NCBI RefSeq assembly: GCF_040412425.1
Contig: NC_089749.1
Span: 12,957,662-13,021,661 of the forward strand
Length of the DNA: 64,000 bases
Reading direction: 5' to 3'
DNA from: Macrobrachium rosenbergii
Lineage: Eukaryota > Arthropoda > Malacostraca > Decapoda > Palaemonidae
Part shown: one piece after another, positions 29,601-37,668 of the stretch
Layout of the letters: every line of letters starts with the position of its first letter
Position numbering within the stretch: the stretch's first letter is position 1
Position numbers and translations under genes: made by a program
Notes under the pieces: generated by a model
Told to the model about the DNA's origin: nothing
Seen by the model: the letters and a program-made list of their open reading frames with translations, nothing else
Databases searched by the model: none

Positions 29601-32600
29601 TAATATCTTCATCACAGATCCTCGTCATACCTGATGTGCCACAGGGATGGTAAAATAACTGCCTATTAGAGTTGAAACTATTGGACATTGAGCTGGGGAA
29701 AACCTTTGAACAAACTTCATATTCTTATTCTTATCAGTCTTCCTTACTCTTTCCCACTAAATTCTTGTTCCACTTGTAACTATTTCCAGTCTTTTGTGTT
29801 TCTCCTCTTCGCCACCTCTTTGTGTTCCCCCTTGCCACTAACACTTCATCACCATCTTTACCATTGCCACCTCCTTGTCATTGCCACCTTATGCATGTTC
29901 CTCCTGATAATATCTACCTTAAGACCTTCCATATTTTTTCCACATTGCTGTTCTTCCTCATTATCATCTCTGCAATCTTCTTCCTGTTTCTCCTCTTCTC
30001 TGCCACCTTCTTCCTTTTCCTATTGATTGTGCCTCCTTTCTATTTCTTTTATTCCTTGACATTTCTTTGTTTTCTTCCTCATCATTGATAATATAATTTC
30101 TTCTCATCCTCCATGCCATTGCCACCTATCTGATTGTCGTTCTCATCATTGGCACCTACTTATGTTACTCCTGATTGTTCACTTTTCTCGTTCTTGCCAC
30201 CAGCATATTTCTACCTTCTGTCTTTTCCTCCTCCTCCTCCTCCTCTTCATCACTAGGTTCCTGTTCTGCATCATCATCTCTGCAATTTTCTTCCTGTTCC
30301 TCATCATCTTTTTTGCCACCTTCCTGTTTCTTTTCTCTTCTCTTTTTCACCGCCACCACATTTTTCCAGTCCCTCTTCCAACTATTTGTTGTCTTTCTGT
30401 TTCACTTCTTCTTACTACTGATACTTTACCTCCATCTTCCTTGCCAAATTACCTTTTTCTTCCTGTTTACCATCCTTGTTATTGCCATGTTATTCATGTA
30501 TCTCCTCCTGAATATTGCTAGAGTAAGGCCTTTTCTCATTCTTCCCACCTTGATGTTTCTTCTCTTCATTTCTTCCTTCTGCCTTTTCCTCCTTCCTCTT
30601 CCTTACTGGTGCCCCCTTTTGCTGCTGCTGCTCCTCCTCTTTCTGCTACATTTCTTTTTGTTCTTCTCACTCTTCTCTCCCATGTATCTTCCTTTTCCTT
30701 ATCACCATATTTGCTGCCCTTCTGTTCTCTTCTTCTTACCACCATCTTTTGTGTTCCTCTCACCATAGATAGTTTGTCTTCTTCCTCCCTATCATTACCA
30801 CCTTCTTCCTGTTCATCCTCCTTGTCACATCTTACGATCATTATTACCGTATGAATTGCATGATTGTTACCACCTTCCTATCCCCCTCCTCATCTTTGTC
30901 ACCTTTCTTTTCCTCTTCCTCTGCCGAGTTTCTGTTCTTCCTGCTCTTCCTCCTCTCCTCTTGCCACATTCATTTCTTCTTACTTTTCACCACTTTCTTC
31001 TGTTTCCTCTTCCTTCTACTTATTTGCTTACTTTTCTGTTTCTTCTCCTCCTCCTCAACACCTTTGTGTTCCTCCTCACCATTAATACTTTTTCTCTTTA
31101 TCCTCCTTGCCATTGCCACCTTATTCTTGTTCACCCTCCTCATCACTGACACCATACTCATGTTCATCCTCCTAATCATTGCTACCTTATGACCTTCCTC
31201 ATCATTGGCATCTTCCTGTTCCTCCTCTTCTAGTTTGTCATCTTCCTGTTCTTCATCATTATCTCCACAACCTTCTTCCTGTCCCTCCTGTTCTTTTCCA
31301 CTAGCTTCCTGTACCTCCTTGCTGTTGTCACCTTCTTCCTGTTCTTCATTCTCTTCTCTGCTACTTTCTTCCTGTTCCTCTTGCATCTATTTCCAGTCTT
31401 TCTGTTCCTCCCCTCTTCTTCACCAATTACTTCATTCTCCTCTTTGCCATGGTTATACTTTCTGTTTATCTTCCTTGTCATAGCCACCTTCTTGTTCATC
31501 TTCCTCATCACTGCCACAATCATCCTGTTCCTTCACCTCTGCTCTTCCACCTTCAAGTTCCTCCTCACTGTTGGCACCTTCTTGTACCTCCTCTCACTCT
31601 TCCTGATTGTCACATTTACTTTTCTTCTTACTTGTATTTTATGATAGTTCATCCCTGTTCAACCCATGCTCTTTTCTTTTCCTTCTTTACTATTCCTCCT
31701 TTTTCCATGTAGTTATCTAGTTCCTGATTTTCCTATTCCTTGTCACCATCCAGTTTAAGTTCCTCCTCCACCATTTTGTCTTTGGGGCCCTGTCCAGTCT
31801 CATTTCCTAATTGTTGCACCATTCTGTACTCCTCCTCTTCCCCAAATTTTTGCTCCTTGTTCCCATGCATCCTGTTCTTCTCCCTTATCAAGACCACCTT
31901 GTTCTATTAATCCTCCTCTTCCCCAAAGTTCCTGTGCCTCCCAGTGTTCCTAATCCTGTGTCGAGTCCTTTTCATTCTCCTCCTCTTTTCTTGCAGTTCA
32001 CCTTTCTCAATAATGCTAGCCCTCCTTAGTGACATATTTACCCACCTTCATTAAATTTTGTGGTTCATCCATGGCTTAATGACACTCAGTAGTTTATCAC
32101 TCATCACCCTTTACTGTCAGATAGAAACTTTGATCTGGCTCAGTTGCTACTACTTGATGGATTTTTGGCAGCCCCCATTATAGCAGGAGCTAGGCAAGAC
32201 AATGAATACTGAAGCAGTCATTTGAAATATTTTATGTAATTAAACAATATGACTTGAGACACACACACACACACACTATTTGCAAATGCCACCAAAAATT
32301 TGTCTTTAAAAAAGCTGCTTTAAACAACATGGCGTAAGACATTTGCAAATGCTATTAGACAGAACTCTAAGTGGTGTAAAAAAAATTTGCTTTAAGAAGT
32401 ACTGAATCAAATACTGTACGTAGTTAACTATGAATATAATAATTATTTTCACTTTATATAATGAAACTCTTTGTATTTTAAACATAGTGAACATATACTT
32501 ACAATTTTCATTCTTCCATAAATGCAGGTTGCAATTCGGCGGGCATGGGCAGAGGAGAGAGAGCGTGTATCCGGAGGACTCCCTGGCACAGTGGAGTGGT

Positions 32601-32803
32601 CATCTAGTGAAACTGAGGAGCTGCTTTCAAGGAGTTCAGTAGGCAGTTACACTGCAAGGTACTTGCACCCTCCAGAAACTTACCCAGCTTTATTAGATGA
32701 CCCTACCAACGTTAGATTCTTTAAGGACACCAAAAGAACTAGGAGGAATTCAAAGACCCGACGATCCCACAGATGCCGAAAGTGGTGGAAAGGGCTTTGC
32801 TGA
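354..32803 (+). CDS. Teneurin (Ten-m/Ten-a type), C-terminal 13 exons of the gene
   Basis: Teneurins are single-pass type II cell-surface adhesion receptors used in synaptic partner matching and axon guidance. Their extracellular part has EGF repeats, an NHL propeller, a YD-repeat barrel and a C-terminal Tox-GHH/TCAP region. The window holds only the end of this. Coding exons: 354-495, 1714-1920, 16811-17067, 17870-18044, 21121-21253, 21720-22973, 23319-23547, 24376-24501, 24907-25067, 25503-25628, 28202-28396, 28560-28787, 32528-32803. All junctions are GT-AG and all phases agree, provided one missing base is allowed in exon 17870-18044. The sum is then 3,510 nt, i.e. 1,169 residues plus stop. 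Order of parts: YD repeats (exons 1-6), Rhs-like core end (7-8), linker (9-10), Tox-GHH-like region (11-13). Match to vertebrate teneurins is clear in blocks such as [30 protein letters not shown] and [11 protein letters not shown] cannot decide between the Ten-m and Ten-a paralogue from the C-terminus alone. The start is upstream of the window. Confidence 0.96.
496..1713. other. Teneurin intron (T-rich, no gene)
   Basis: AT-rich intron. It holds the ~60-bp repeat (541-905), unremarkable T-rich sequence, and (TA)n at 1571-1624 just before the next acceptor. No coding signal was seen. Confidence 0.85.
541..905. repeat. Diverged ~60-bp tandem repeat, about 6 copies
   Basis: Units contain (T)n, AGACYTAAGCAGTCGTTTT and TCAATTGTGATAA. 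They fill most of the intron after teneurin exon 1. Confidence 0.75.
1714..1920 (+). CDS. Teneurin exon 2 of window (YD-repeat region)
   Basis: The acceptor is ccttccag and the donor is gtatgt. The exon encodes [20 protein letters not shown] followed by a Gly-rich stretch and [16 protein letters not shown]. This corresponds to the YD barrel segment after the TGLL unit in other teneurins. It leaves in phase 1 and is followed by a 14.9 kb repeat-filled intron. (TA)n and (TG)n arrays lie close to both splice sites. Confidence 0.93.
3236..3495 (-). repeat. Dispersed SINE-like decapod repeat, copy 1
   Basis: Reverse-strand copy of the family best seen at 17540-17840. Shared marks are the GCGCTGAA(T)GGCC end, the GTGTAACA..GAGGAAAACCT block, the TTGTTAGGAGA block and the GGAGGTACAGTAAAA block. 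Confidence 0.75.
3935..4620 (-). mobile_element. LINE 3'-end copies with (AAT)n tails, clustered
   Basis: Four successive partial copies of one module, each followed (reverse strand) by an (AAT)n run: units near 3950-4010, 4080-4150, 4205-4262 and 4340-4620. The module holds TTCATATGGAACAA, GGGCCACTGACTTGAAATTC and AAGCTTCCAAA. The last copy extends some 280 bp and matches the stretch at 60060-60440, which carries a LINE-like coding remnant. Read on the minus strand, each unit is a 3' end plus a microsatellite tail. Confidence 0.62.
4823..5100 (-). repeat. Dispersed SINE-like decapod repeat, copy 2
   Basis: Reverse-strand copy, about 280 bp. It includes the far end absent from copy 1 (GGGACGCTGCAAAGAACCTTAAGTGATG...GCACCTGACGGCACTA). 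Confidence 0.78.
5388..5604. repeat. Direct duplication of about 120 bp
   Basis: Two copies of a unit containing CTTCAAGAGTCTTT, CACTTTACTTTCATACTT-like sequence and AGCGAGGTCTGGGTTAGGTC. Confidence 0.7.
6972..7215 (+). repeat. Dispersed SINE-like decapod repeat, copy 3
   Basis: Forward copy lacking its 5' end. It runs from CCCTTCGGGCCCTAGCTG to TCCTATATTCTGTTC and abuts the 27-bp minisatellite. Confidence 0.78.
7250..7901. repeat. 27-bp minisatellite, about 24 copies
   Basis: The unit is GTGTACTTTCCAGGAAAAGA plus CTGGAAC. Because 27 is a multiple of 3 and the unit lacks stops in several frames, long repetitive ORFs appear on both strands (for instance 237 codons on the minus strand). They are not genes. 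Variant positions are mainly CG to TG or CA (CpG decay). Confidence 0.95.
8638..9405. repeat. 41-bp minisatellite, about 18 copies
   Basis: The unit is ACTGACGGACTGACAGGGAT plus TGCTTGACAGATACAGACAAG. The middle units are almost identical, and both ends, especially the left, are degenerate. Minus-strand ORFs up to 233 codons are by-products of the repeat. Confidence 0.94.
10186..10530. repeat. Composite tandem repeat: three ~115-bp units each with a (GA)n block
   Basis: Each unit has (GA)n, TTCATCCT.ATGAAGATTTACCT, GTTCCACCGAGTGGG and AAAAGATTGCTTGC. The microsatellite is part of the larger unit, so they amplified together. Confidence 0.85.
12195..12545. mobile_element. Multi-hairpin interspersed repeat
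   Basis: From GTGCCGGCTTTGTCTG to the GGCGCAT...ACTTGTT end, this stretch contains three successive palindromes. One has 27-28 bp arms, GAGGCTAGAGGGCTGCAA against TTGCAGCCCTCTAGCCTC (12240-12322). One is around AGATCT near 12455 (CCACCAAAAGAT / ATTTTAGGTGG). One is near 12515 (GCGCTGAAG / CTCCGGCGC). I recall this sequence as abundant in decapod genomes. It codes for nothing and its transposition class is unknown to me. Confidence 0.7.
12815..13095. repeat. Polypyrimidine (TCC)n tract
   Basis: About 280 bp made almost only of C and T on the + strand, with several pure (CTC)n runs. Long open frames here (poly-Pro, poly-Leu, poly-Ser) are artefacts of composition. Confidence 0.9.
13885..14315. 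repeat. Direct duplication, two units of about 206-214 bp
   Basis: Both units contain GACCCAG, ATTTTTCATTTCAT, GAGAAGGGGTCCT and CTCTGCTGAAATCCGAAAA, with about 80% similarity by eye. Confidence 0.78.
14636..15222. repeat. Composite tandem repeat with (TC)n blocks, 4-5 units of ~140 bp
   Basis: Units hold (TC)n, then CATCCTGCATTTTCCATTAA, TTTCAAAAACTATG, GATATGAACAGGTG and ACGTTCACGTATGCA. The units are very similar, so the amplification is recent. Confidence 0.88.
15398..15640. repeat. Composite tandem repeat (TC)n-(AC)n, 4 units of ~70 bp
   Basis: Units hold (TC)n, CATACACACACACACAAACT, ATCTAACTCGG and CCACTAACAAACATTC. Confidence 0.85.
16376..16592 (+). repeat. Dispersed SINE-like decapod repeat, copy 4
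   Basis: Forward copy with internal deletions, from CCCCGTAAGCATTACTTAAG to CGCTGAATGACC. It lies 220 bp before teneurin exon 3. Confidence 0.75.
16811..17067 (+). CDS. Teneurin exon 3 of window
   Basis: The acceptor is ttattacag and the donor is gtaggt. The exon encodes [20 protein letters not shown] and ends [10 protein letters not shown], 85 full codons. The segment is less conserved than the YD units but is in the right place and phase between exons 2 and 4. It is strikingly GC-rich compared with flanking introns. The donor is followed within about 8 bp by a (CT)n array. Confidence 0.9.
17075..17108. repeat. (CT)n immediately after a teneurin splice donor
   Basis: A run of about 17 CT units starts only some 8 bp after the exon boundary at 17067. 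Confidence 0.85.
17540..17840 (+). repeat. Dispersed SINE-like decapod repeat, copy 5 (fullest)
   Basis: Forward copy of about 300 bp, from CCCGTAGGCAGGTAGTGCCG to TTGGCCTAAATTCTATATTC. It ends about 30 bp before teneurin exon 4, so it supplies part of the acceptor region. The whole window holds six copies in both directions. No tRNA-like A/B boxes were convincingly found. Confidence 0.8.
17870..18044 (+). CDS. Teneurin exon 4 of window, interrupted by a one-base frameshift
   Basis: The acceptor is cttcag and the donor is gtaaga. The first part reads [18 protein letters not shown] and on to NSQAL, close to vertebrate VNGRNLLSVDYDRTTRTE. In this frame a stop codon TGA sits at 17954-17956. The next frame continues the homology: [20 protein letters not shown], then SSLNVTYD, matching the vertebrate block ending AVNVTYS. 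One extra T in the TTT run at 17952-17954 restores the frame and gives the phase needed by the next exon. This is probably a sequence error and not a true lesion. Confidence 0.9.
18045..21120. other. Teneurin intron, 3.1 kb, repeat-rich
   Basis: It contains (TA)n at 18207-18311, 19109-19181 and 20605-20681. It also has a duplicated ~50-bp unit at 18620-18730, poly-A at 18892-18911, poly-T near 19360, a GGAT-type tandem repeat (20240-20515) and (GA)n at 20780-20808. No exon was recognised. Confidence 0.8.
20240..20515. repeat. Degenerate ~24-27-bp tandem repeat (GATACCCCATATTTTGACA)
   Basis: About eleven imperfect units of GATAGGATACCCCATATTTT type. Interspersed shorter GGATAACCCATATTGGTAA units give a higher-order pattern. 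Confidence 0.85.
21121..21253 (+). CDS. Teneurin exon 5 of window (YD repeat)
   Basis: The acceptor is tttataccag and the donor is gttagt. It enters in phase 2, its first base completing an Arg codon. It reads [20 protein letters not shown] and then [19 protein letters not shown], a canonical YD unit. It leaves in phase 0. Confidence 0.93.
21720..22973 (+). CDS. Teneurin exon 6 of window, 418-codon YD-shell exon
   Basis: The acceptor is catcacag and the donor is gtagga, phase 0 to phase 0. This is the largest exon, uninterrupted for 418 codons. It carries successive YD-type units: [102 protein letters not shown] and [17 protein letters not shown]. It ends IISL-like with [12 protein letters not shown]. 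In known teneurin structures this region forms most of the large beta-barrel that encloses the C-terminal polypeptide. No stop or frameshift is seen. Confidence 0.97.
23319..23547 (+). CDS. Teneurin exon 7 of window (Rhs-like core end)
   Basis: The acceptor is aattgcag and the donor is gtaagg, phase 0 to phase 1. It encodes [20 protein letters not shown], then [20 protein letters not shown] and GRIYDPLIG. The D-x-x-GTP, YG and YDPLIG elements are the conserved end of the Rhs/YD core, where bacterial proteins have RYYDPxxGRF. Confidence 0.96.
24376..24501 (+). CDS. Teneurin exon 8 of window (Rhs core end)
   Basis: The acceptor is tttacag and the donor is gtatgt, phase 1 to phase 1. It encodes [15 protein letters not shown], then [19 protein letters not shown]. 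This matches the vertebrate block GRWTTPDxxIW followed by FNLYxFxNNxP. Confidence 0.95.
24907..25067 (+). CDS. Teneurin exon 9 of window (linker after core)
   Basis: The acceptor is taatcag and the predicted donor is gtaatt, phase 1 to phase 0. It encodes [19 protein letters not shown], equivalent to the vertebrate segment VNSWLVTFGFHLHN, then a diverged Pro/Thr-rich linker ending FMEN. The donor is weak, and it is chosen because it gives the phase needed by the next exon before the TGA at 25074. Confidence 0.82.
25503..25628 (+). CDS. Teneurin exon 10 of window (linker)
   Basis: The acceptor is cacatccag and the donor is gtgagt, 42 codons, phase 0 to phase 0. It encodes [20 protein letters not shown] and ends [10 protein letters not shown]. 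Homology to vertebrate teneurins is weak here, as expected for the variable linker before the Tox-GHH-like region. The support is open frame, splice sites and phase. Confidence 0.78.
26417..26460 (+). repeat. Dispersed SINE-like decapod repeat, 3'-end fragment (copy 6)
   Basis: Only the last 40 or so bases are present: ATAGGTCCCAGTGCTTGGC...TTTGGCCTAAATTCTATA. Confidence 0.65.
27065..27105. repeat. Perfect inverted repeat, 16-bp arms, 9-base loop
   Basis: The arms are TTGTATTTTATAACTT and AAGTTATAAAATACAA. This could be a remnant palindrome or MITE end. Confidence 0.8.
28202..28396 (+). CDS. Teneurin exon 11 of window (start of Tox-GHH-like region)
   Basis: The acceptor is ttttacag and the donor is gtgagt, 65 codons, phase 0. 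It encodes [17 protein letters not shown], then [20 protein letters not shown] and ending THVFYFVK. This aligns with vertebrate SxFGKGxxxAIxxGxV, ILNNAxYLENLHFTI and DTHYFIK. Confidence 0.94.
28560..28787 (+). CDS. Teneurin exon 12 of window (Tox-GHH-like region)
   Basis: The acceptor is gtcttctag and the donor is gtaaga, 76 codons, phase 0. It encodes [36 protein letters not shown], then [13 protein letters not shown]. The vertebrate equivalents are LENGx[26 protein letters not shown] and DEEKARILEQAR. Confidence 0.95.
28788..32527. other. Last teneurin intron, 3.7 kb, with a ~2.2-kb pyrimidine-rich tract
   Basis: From about 29800 to 32000 the + strand is heavily C+T, made of drifting units of TTCTTCCTGTTCCTCCTC and CATCATTGCCACC type. 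Every frame on both strands is open in places (Ser/Leu/Phe-rich on +, Glu/Lys/Arg-rich on -), so the ORFs there are not evidence of genes. Confidence 0.85.
32528..32803 (+). CDS. Teneurin last exon (TCAP-equivalent region and stop)
   Basis: The acceptor is aaatgcag and the TGA stop is at 32801-32803. It encodes [20 protein letters not shown], then [18 protein letters not shown], then [16 protein letters not shown]. These align with vertebrate ALARAWAREQQRVRDGEEG, WTEGEKRQLLSAGKVQGY and YPELADSANNIQFLRQ. Vertebrate proteins end about seven residues later. This one continues with a tail of some 24 residues with 11 Arg/Lys, two Cys and the end KWWKGLC. Whether a TCAP-like peptide is released cannot be told from sequence. 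Confidence 0.96.
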   Translation, partial: VAIRRAWAEERERVSGGLPGTVEWSSSETEELLSRSSVGSYTARYLHPPETYPALLDDPTNVRFFKDTKRTRRNSKTRRSHRCRKWWKGLC

Positions 32804-32995
32804 CTCCACTGGCCATTTCCCTCAGTTACATTCTCCACAAAGTCTTAGAAAATGATGAGGGAAAATGCCTTGTAAGAATAGTGGTCAGTTCATCCTGCCA
32901 TCTCTGCTCACAACAGATGTGAGATGGGATTTCACCAGACTTTTGCCAGTTTCCCATCTTGTGTTTTTTTTCTGTTGACGACGTCTGCACTGAAA

Positions 32996-33001
32996 AATAA
33001 A
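32996..33001 (+). promoter_or_regulatory. Candidate polyadenylation signal of teneurin (proximal)
   Basis: AATAAA lies about 195 bp after the stop codon. A second, distal candidate pair of overlapping AATAAA motifs lies at 33605-33614, with T/G-rich sequence after it. Which is used cannot be told from sequence. Confidence 0.5.
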
Positions 33002-36000
33002 ATACAGTACTGTATTCTGCCAGTGTGATGGGAATGGCACTGTTGGAAATGTGACATTTGATCTGTGAAGATAATGTACATTTATTTTCTGAGCAGCATT
33101 CAAATCACTCATTACAACTACAGACATAAATGGGGACATACCCAGTGCTTTATTAGTTCCGTGCATTTTAGGCTTATGGTAAATAACAGAGAAAAAGGGA
33201 AGTCATTTTGTGGAGCATTTTCAAAATATTTCAAGGAAGTGAAAATGTTTTTAAGTTCGAAAAAGAGCATGGTTCAGTTAAAGGGATATGAACTGAATCG
33301 GGTAGCTGAAAAGACAGTGCTTTAGTAAGGAAAACGAAAAAGTGAAAAAAAGTCATTTCGTGAGGGCAAGTGTCACTGTGTATGTCAAGACTTGATATGC
33401 TTTAGAATTGCAATTGCTGTAAAACATATACACACGTGCATTACAACATATTCCATTTTTAAATGTTTAAGTATCTAAGGTCACTTGCTTCTGAAGAAAA
33501 GATTACGACTTGGATTTAAGAAGATGCTATGTCAGCAAAAAAACGAAAACTTACAATATTATTGTGACTATCACTTTCATGGACTACAGGAAAACTTTGT
33601 TTGTAATAAATAAAACTTATCACCAAGTCCATAATGTCTGCTGGTGATTTTATAGATACATCAATGGTATTTTTATCAACATTTCATAACAACCACTCTT
33701 GTAACAGATGGATGGCAGTCATAGCCTTTTGATTGATTTTGTTAGAATACTTCAAGGAAGTTTAGTTACACTTGAGAACGAACTTAGGCTAACTAATAAA
33801 GGGAAGCTGATGCAATAAACTAGCATGATTGTAGTAGTAAAAAACTGTTTAATGGCATAATTTCAAATTTTAGTTAGGGAGTAATGAATTAACCTCAATA
33901 CTTTTATAACTGTTAAGACACTGACGTTCTTGACTCTACAATGCAAAAGTCAAGAGTGATTAATTTTGAAAGTGAATGAATAAGTAATAATAATCCATCT
34001 TGAGAATGTTGATATTGAAATACTTGCTAAATGCATCATACAATCACCAAATGTAATCAAACTCTCTCATAAACCCCAACATAAAAGAGGACTTGGAAAA
34101 AAAAAAACATGCTTTGACGCTAAGTCCAGCCAGGATTCCTTAAAAAAATTTTTGTGATTTTGTAAAGTAAATGTCTCATTCATATATTTCCATCAGTAAT
34201 CTGATGTTATTTATTATTTTTTTATTGTACACTGTGTCATTTTTTTACTGAAAACGTATGAACAAAATCTCGTTTTTCAAATAGAGATTACGAATCACGA
34301 GTACTAGGCACAAGGTGCTATTAAGTTTACGCATTTTTATATCTACTTTGTCTCCTTTTTGTAAATACTGTGTATATTACCCCCCATTCGCCCATCTCTC
34401 CCCCCCCTCCTCCCACATTTCAGTTTCTTGCATTCAATTTGCACCCATTTCTTTCACTTGACTCAAGTCTGTCATTAAAAAAAAATCTCAAGAGTGTAAC
34501 ATCAGTTTTCATTATTAGATAAAAATTCTTAATAATAGCAGTTAATCCCACTCATATATACTAACCATTTTCCATAGGTGACCTGTTATCTTGTAAGGCA
34601 TGGTAAAAAGCTGTGTGCGTATCACAGATCTCTCTCTCATTTCCTCTGGATTGCCGACACAATCAGAAATGACAACTTGGTGAACAGAAGCCTGCAGGTA
34701 TAAGAAAAATTCATATCAGTGTTCAATAGGATTTTGAATTAGTGTGTAAATCCTTGATGGTCATGATTTCTCAAGTACTGTATTTTAATTCATGCATGAA
34801 AATCTAGCCGCTTCTCTTTCTCAGGACTGAAGCCAAAAGACTCAGATATCCTTTGTTACCCAAACTAAGGATTATAATTGAATCCTGAAAAAGTTAATTT
34901 TCCCATTAATAGCTTTATAAAAATAAACTTTGAGAGCAGAAAAATACCCAGAGAAGAAACAATGGTTTCATTGATTCTGGAATAATCTGGTTAATCCTTG
35001 CACGCTACTCACCCGGAATAAAAAAAATTCAGATAATTGCTCGAGATATTTAATGAGACTGGAACTTTCACACTTTCATGTATTCACGTAATACGGAGTT
35101 ACATGTCTTCAACATGTTTGTTTCCATGTGACGAAAAAATAATTTCCCCTTTGTAGGGTGTACCTCATTTTTTTCAATAGATCATTTGTGAAAATGTTGG
35201 ATGTTGCATTGTAATGATGTTAATTTTATGTCAAATGGAATGTTTCAGTCTTGTCAAGGTTTCCAGTAATGAGATTTGTTTCTTCTCGCACCCATAAATA
35301 ACCTTACACTGTATAAAGTGCCATACAAAAATAACAGAGAATGAAGCAATGATACGGGTTCACCTTACCTACTACTGTTAAACCTATTGCCAACATGCCT
35401 TCTCACTCTAGTAATGTAACCCTTGTCTGCCTTTATATGATCATGGAATTATTTCCACTCTCCCTTTCAAGAAATGAAGCCTATTACAGCATCGCTTCAT
35501 TGCATACGCCCTGTCTTGCCTTTTATTTCATTCACGGCATTGCTGTGTTGTGGAACTGTCCGAGACTTCTTTGTTGTCAAGTCCTGACATTTTCACGGCG
35601 TGCAAGTTGGTGAATTGTTGAAGGCAAAATGTGGTGTCAGACCATTTCCATCCTACCTTCATAATGCTAATATTAAGATATGTTTGTGTAAATTGCCAAA
35701 GATTTGCAGCTTTTATCTGTGTTGTACACAGACTTTTTAACTATATTTCTTGCAAAGCTAAACCATTTATGGGTTTATTTAATGTTGTACTATATGTGAT
35801 TTCTGTAAATATATGAAACCTAAAGAGTCATCGCTTTAGGCTATATAAGGGATGTACATATTAATCTGTGGTCACACTGTATATGTAAATATTAATAGAC
35901 CAGATATGCAGTACAGCATATGTAGAATAAGATTACGGCTGAGAGGCTTTAGATGAACTAAATGAACAGTAAAAATGCTTATTTAGTCATGTTGAGTTTT

Positions 36001-36143
36001 ATTTGCATAGTTGTAAAACTTTTATGTAGTCACTTTTAGCTATGGACAAATTGATGTTTTAGATTTCATTTCACATTCTTTCCTAATAAATGCTCCCTTT
36101 CTTCCATAGTTCTCTCATTTTCTCAATTCCGTATTTTATAAGT

Positions 36144-36248
<105 letters not shown>

Positions 36249-37530
36249 GTTCTAAGACTTTAAATGCAACATCTCAAAAGTAATGTACCGTACCTTCTAT
36301 GGCATCGAGTTATATATCTTCAATTTATAGCTCAAAGCATAAACTTAGTGTCTTCTCAAAATTTTCCTCAGACAAACTGAATATCCAAAGAAATCTTTCA
36401 TAAGAATTACCTCTCTGCTTTTATTATTTAAGTCGATACGAAGGCGAAGGCAAAACAAATTAGCTTCTGAGAAGGCAGACTGAAGCTGAATTATAGGCTA
36501 CAGTCTCTCAGGGGTCAGTTTGATTTTCCTTCCCTCCGATCACTCCATAGATTTGTATGATCAATAATGGTCTTGGCTGTTTATAACGAAAGTGTTTCTA
36601 TCAAATAAAATAAATAATTTTGTATGAAAATAGTGTTTCTCTTTAAGCATACTTTGTATTGTGTAACTACTGGTGCTTTTTAATGGATAACCAGCCTCCC
36701 ACTAGTCAGCTAGGTAATGTTACCTATACAGTATCAACCTAACAAAATCTACATACTGCACAGGAATAATGGCAAGAGCTGAAATCTCATACCCCTCAAA
36801 ATACTGAATATTGTACATATAAACACACATTATTAATACATAAATATGTGCAACATAATACTGTCAGCAAAGAACTGATCAGCTCAGACTTGAAATGAAT
36901 ACCCCGCCTAACACTCATTAATGTTAACCTGCTGAAGTCAAGAATAAAATGCCACTATCACCAGAAAACTGAAAAATATTAAGCTAGCTAGATGAAGGCA
37001 GTGTTTTCCCCTCAAACCAAACAGATACCACACTCCACTTCCAGTACTTTTATTTAATAAAATACCATCCAACACACCAAGAAAGTTAACAAAGGCACAC
37101 CCACCTGAGACAAAGCCTACACTCGGAAAGCAATATTTTCATGATGATTTCAATATTTTGTGGCTAAACACACAACTAAAACAGGATTATAAAATTAGAA
37201 TGTTTGCATGATCAAAGAGAAGCAGTTTAAATAATGAACAAAAATGGGGAGAGAAACCAACTACTGCAAACAGAGCTTGTTGTCAGCAAGCTAAACATAA
37301 GAAAAGAGAAGATTTACCCGCCCTGCAACATGAGGATCCACGAGACTCGAAGTATGGGTTAGACACCAGCATATAATACCTGTAATTGCCTTTTAAGATA
37401 ATGTAAATGGTCAGCTTGTTGTGAAACAAGGAATGAAAGACCTTCAGTTCCAGGCAATGAGATAAACTCAGCACCTTGATAGAAAATGGAGGCTGCTACA
37501 AAAGTGGGAAGCACCAACAGTACTGGCTGG

Positions 37531-37668
37531 AGGGGCAATTTACAAGTTCCTTACCAAAATAAAACTTCCACCAATGAGGGGCAATTTACAAGTTCCTTAC
37601 CAAAATAAAACTTCCACCAATGAGGGGCAATTTATAAGTTCCTTACCAAAATAAAACTTACCACCAAT
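37531..37668. repeat. 46-bp tandem repeat, three copies
   Basis: The unit is AGGGGCAATTTACAAGTTCC plus TTACCAAAATAAAACTTCCACCAATG. The copies are nearly identical (period measured 46, 46). Confidence 0.93.

Noticed and set aside
30165..31523. Acidic (Glu-rich) and Ser/Leu-rich ORFs on both strands
   Set aside because: They come from the drifting pyrimidine-rich tract inside the last teneurin intron; no single frame is favoured.
354..32803. Bacterial Rhs/YD-repeat polymorphic toxin gene
   Set aside because: YD repeats are shared, but the split exon structure with GT-AG introns and the vertebrate-like C-terminal blocks identify an animal teneurin.
35395..35613. Possible LINE ORF2 tail (FIHGIAVLWN)
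   Set aside because: Only a few residues resemble the motif and no 3' tail or second copy was found in the window.
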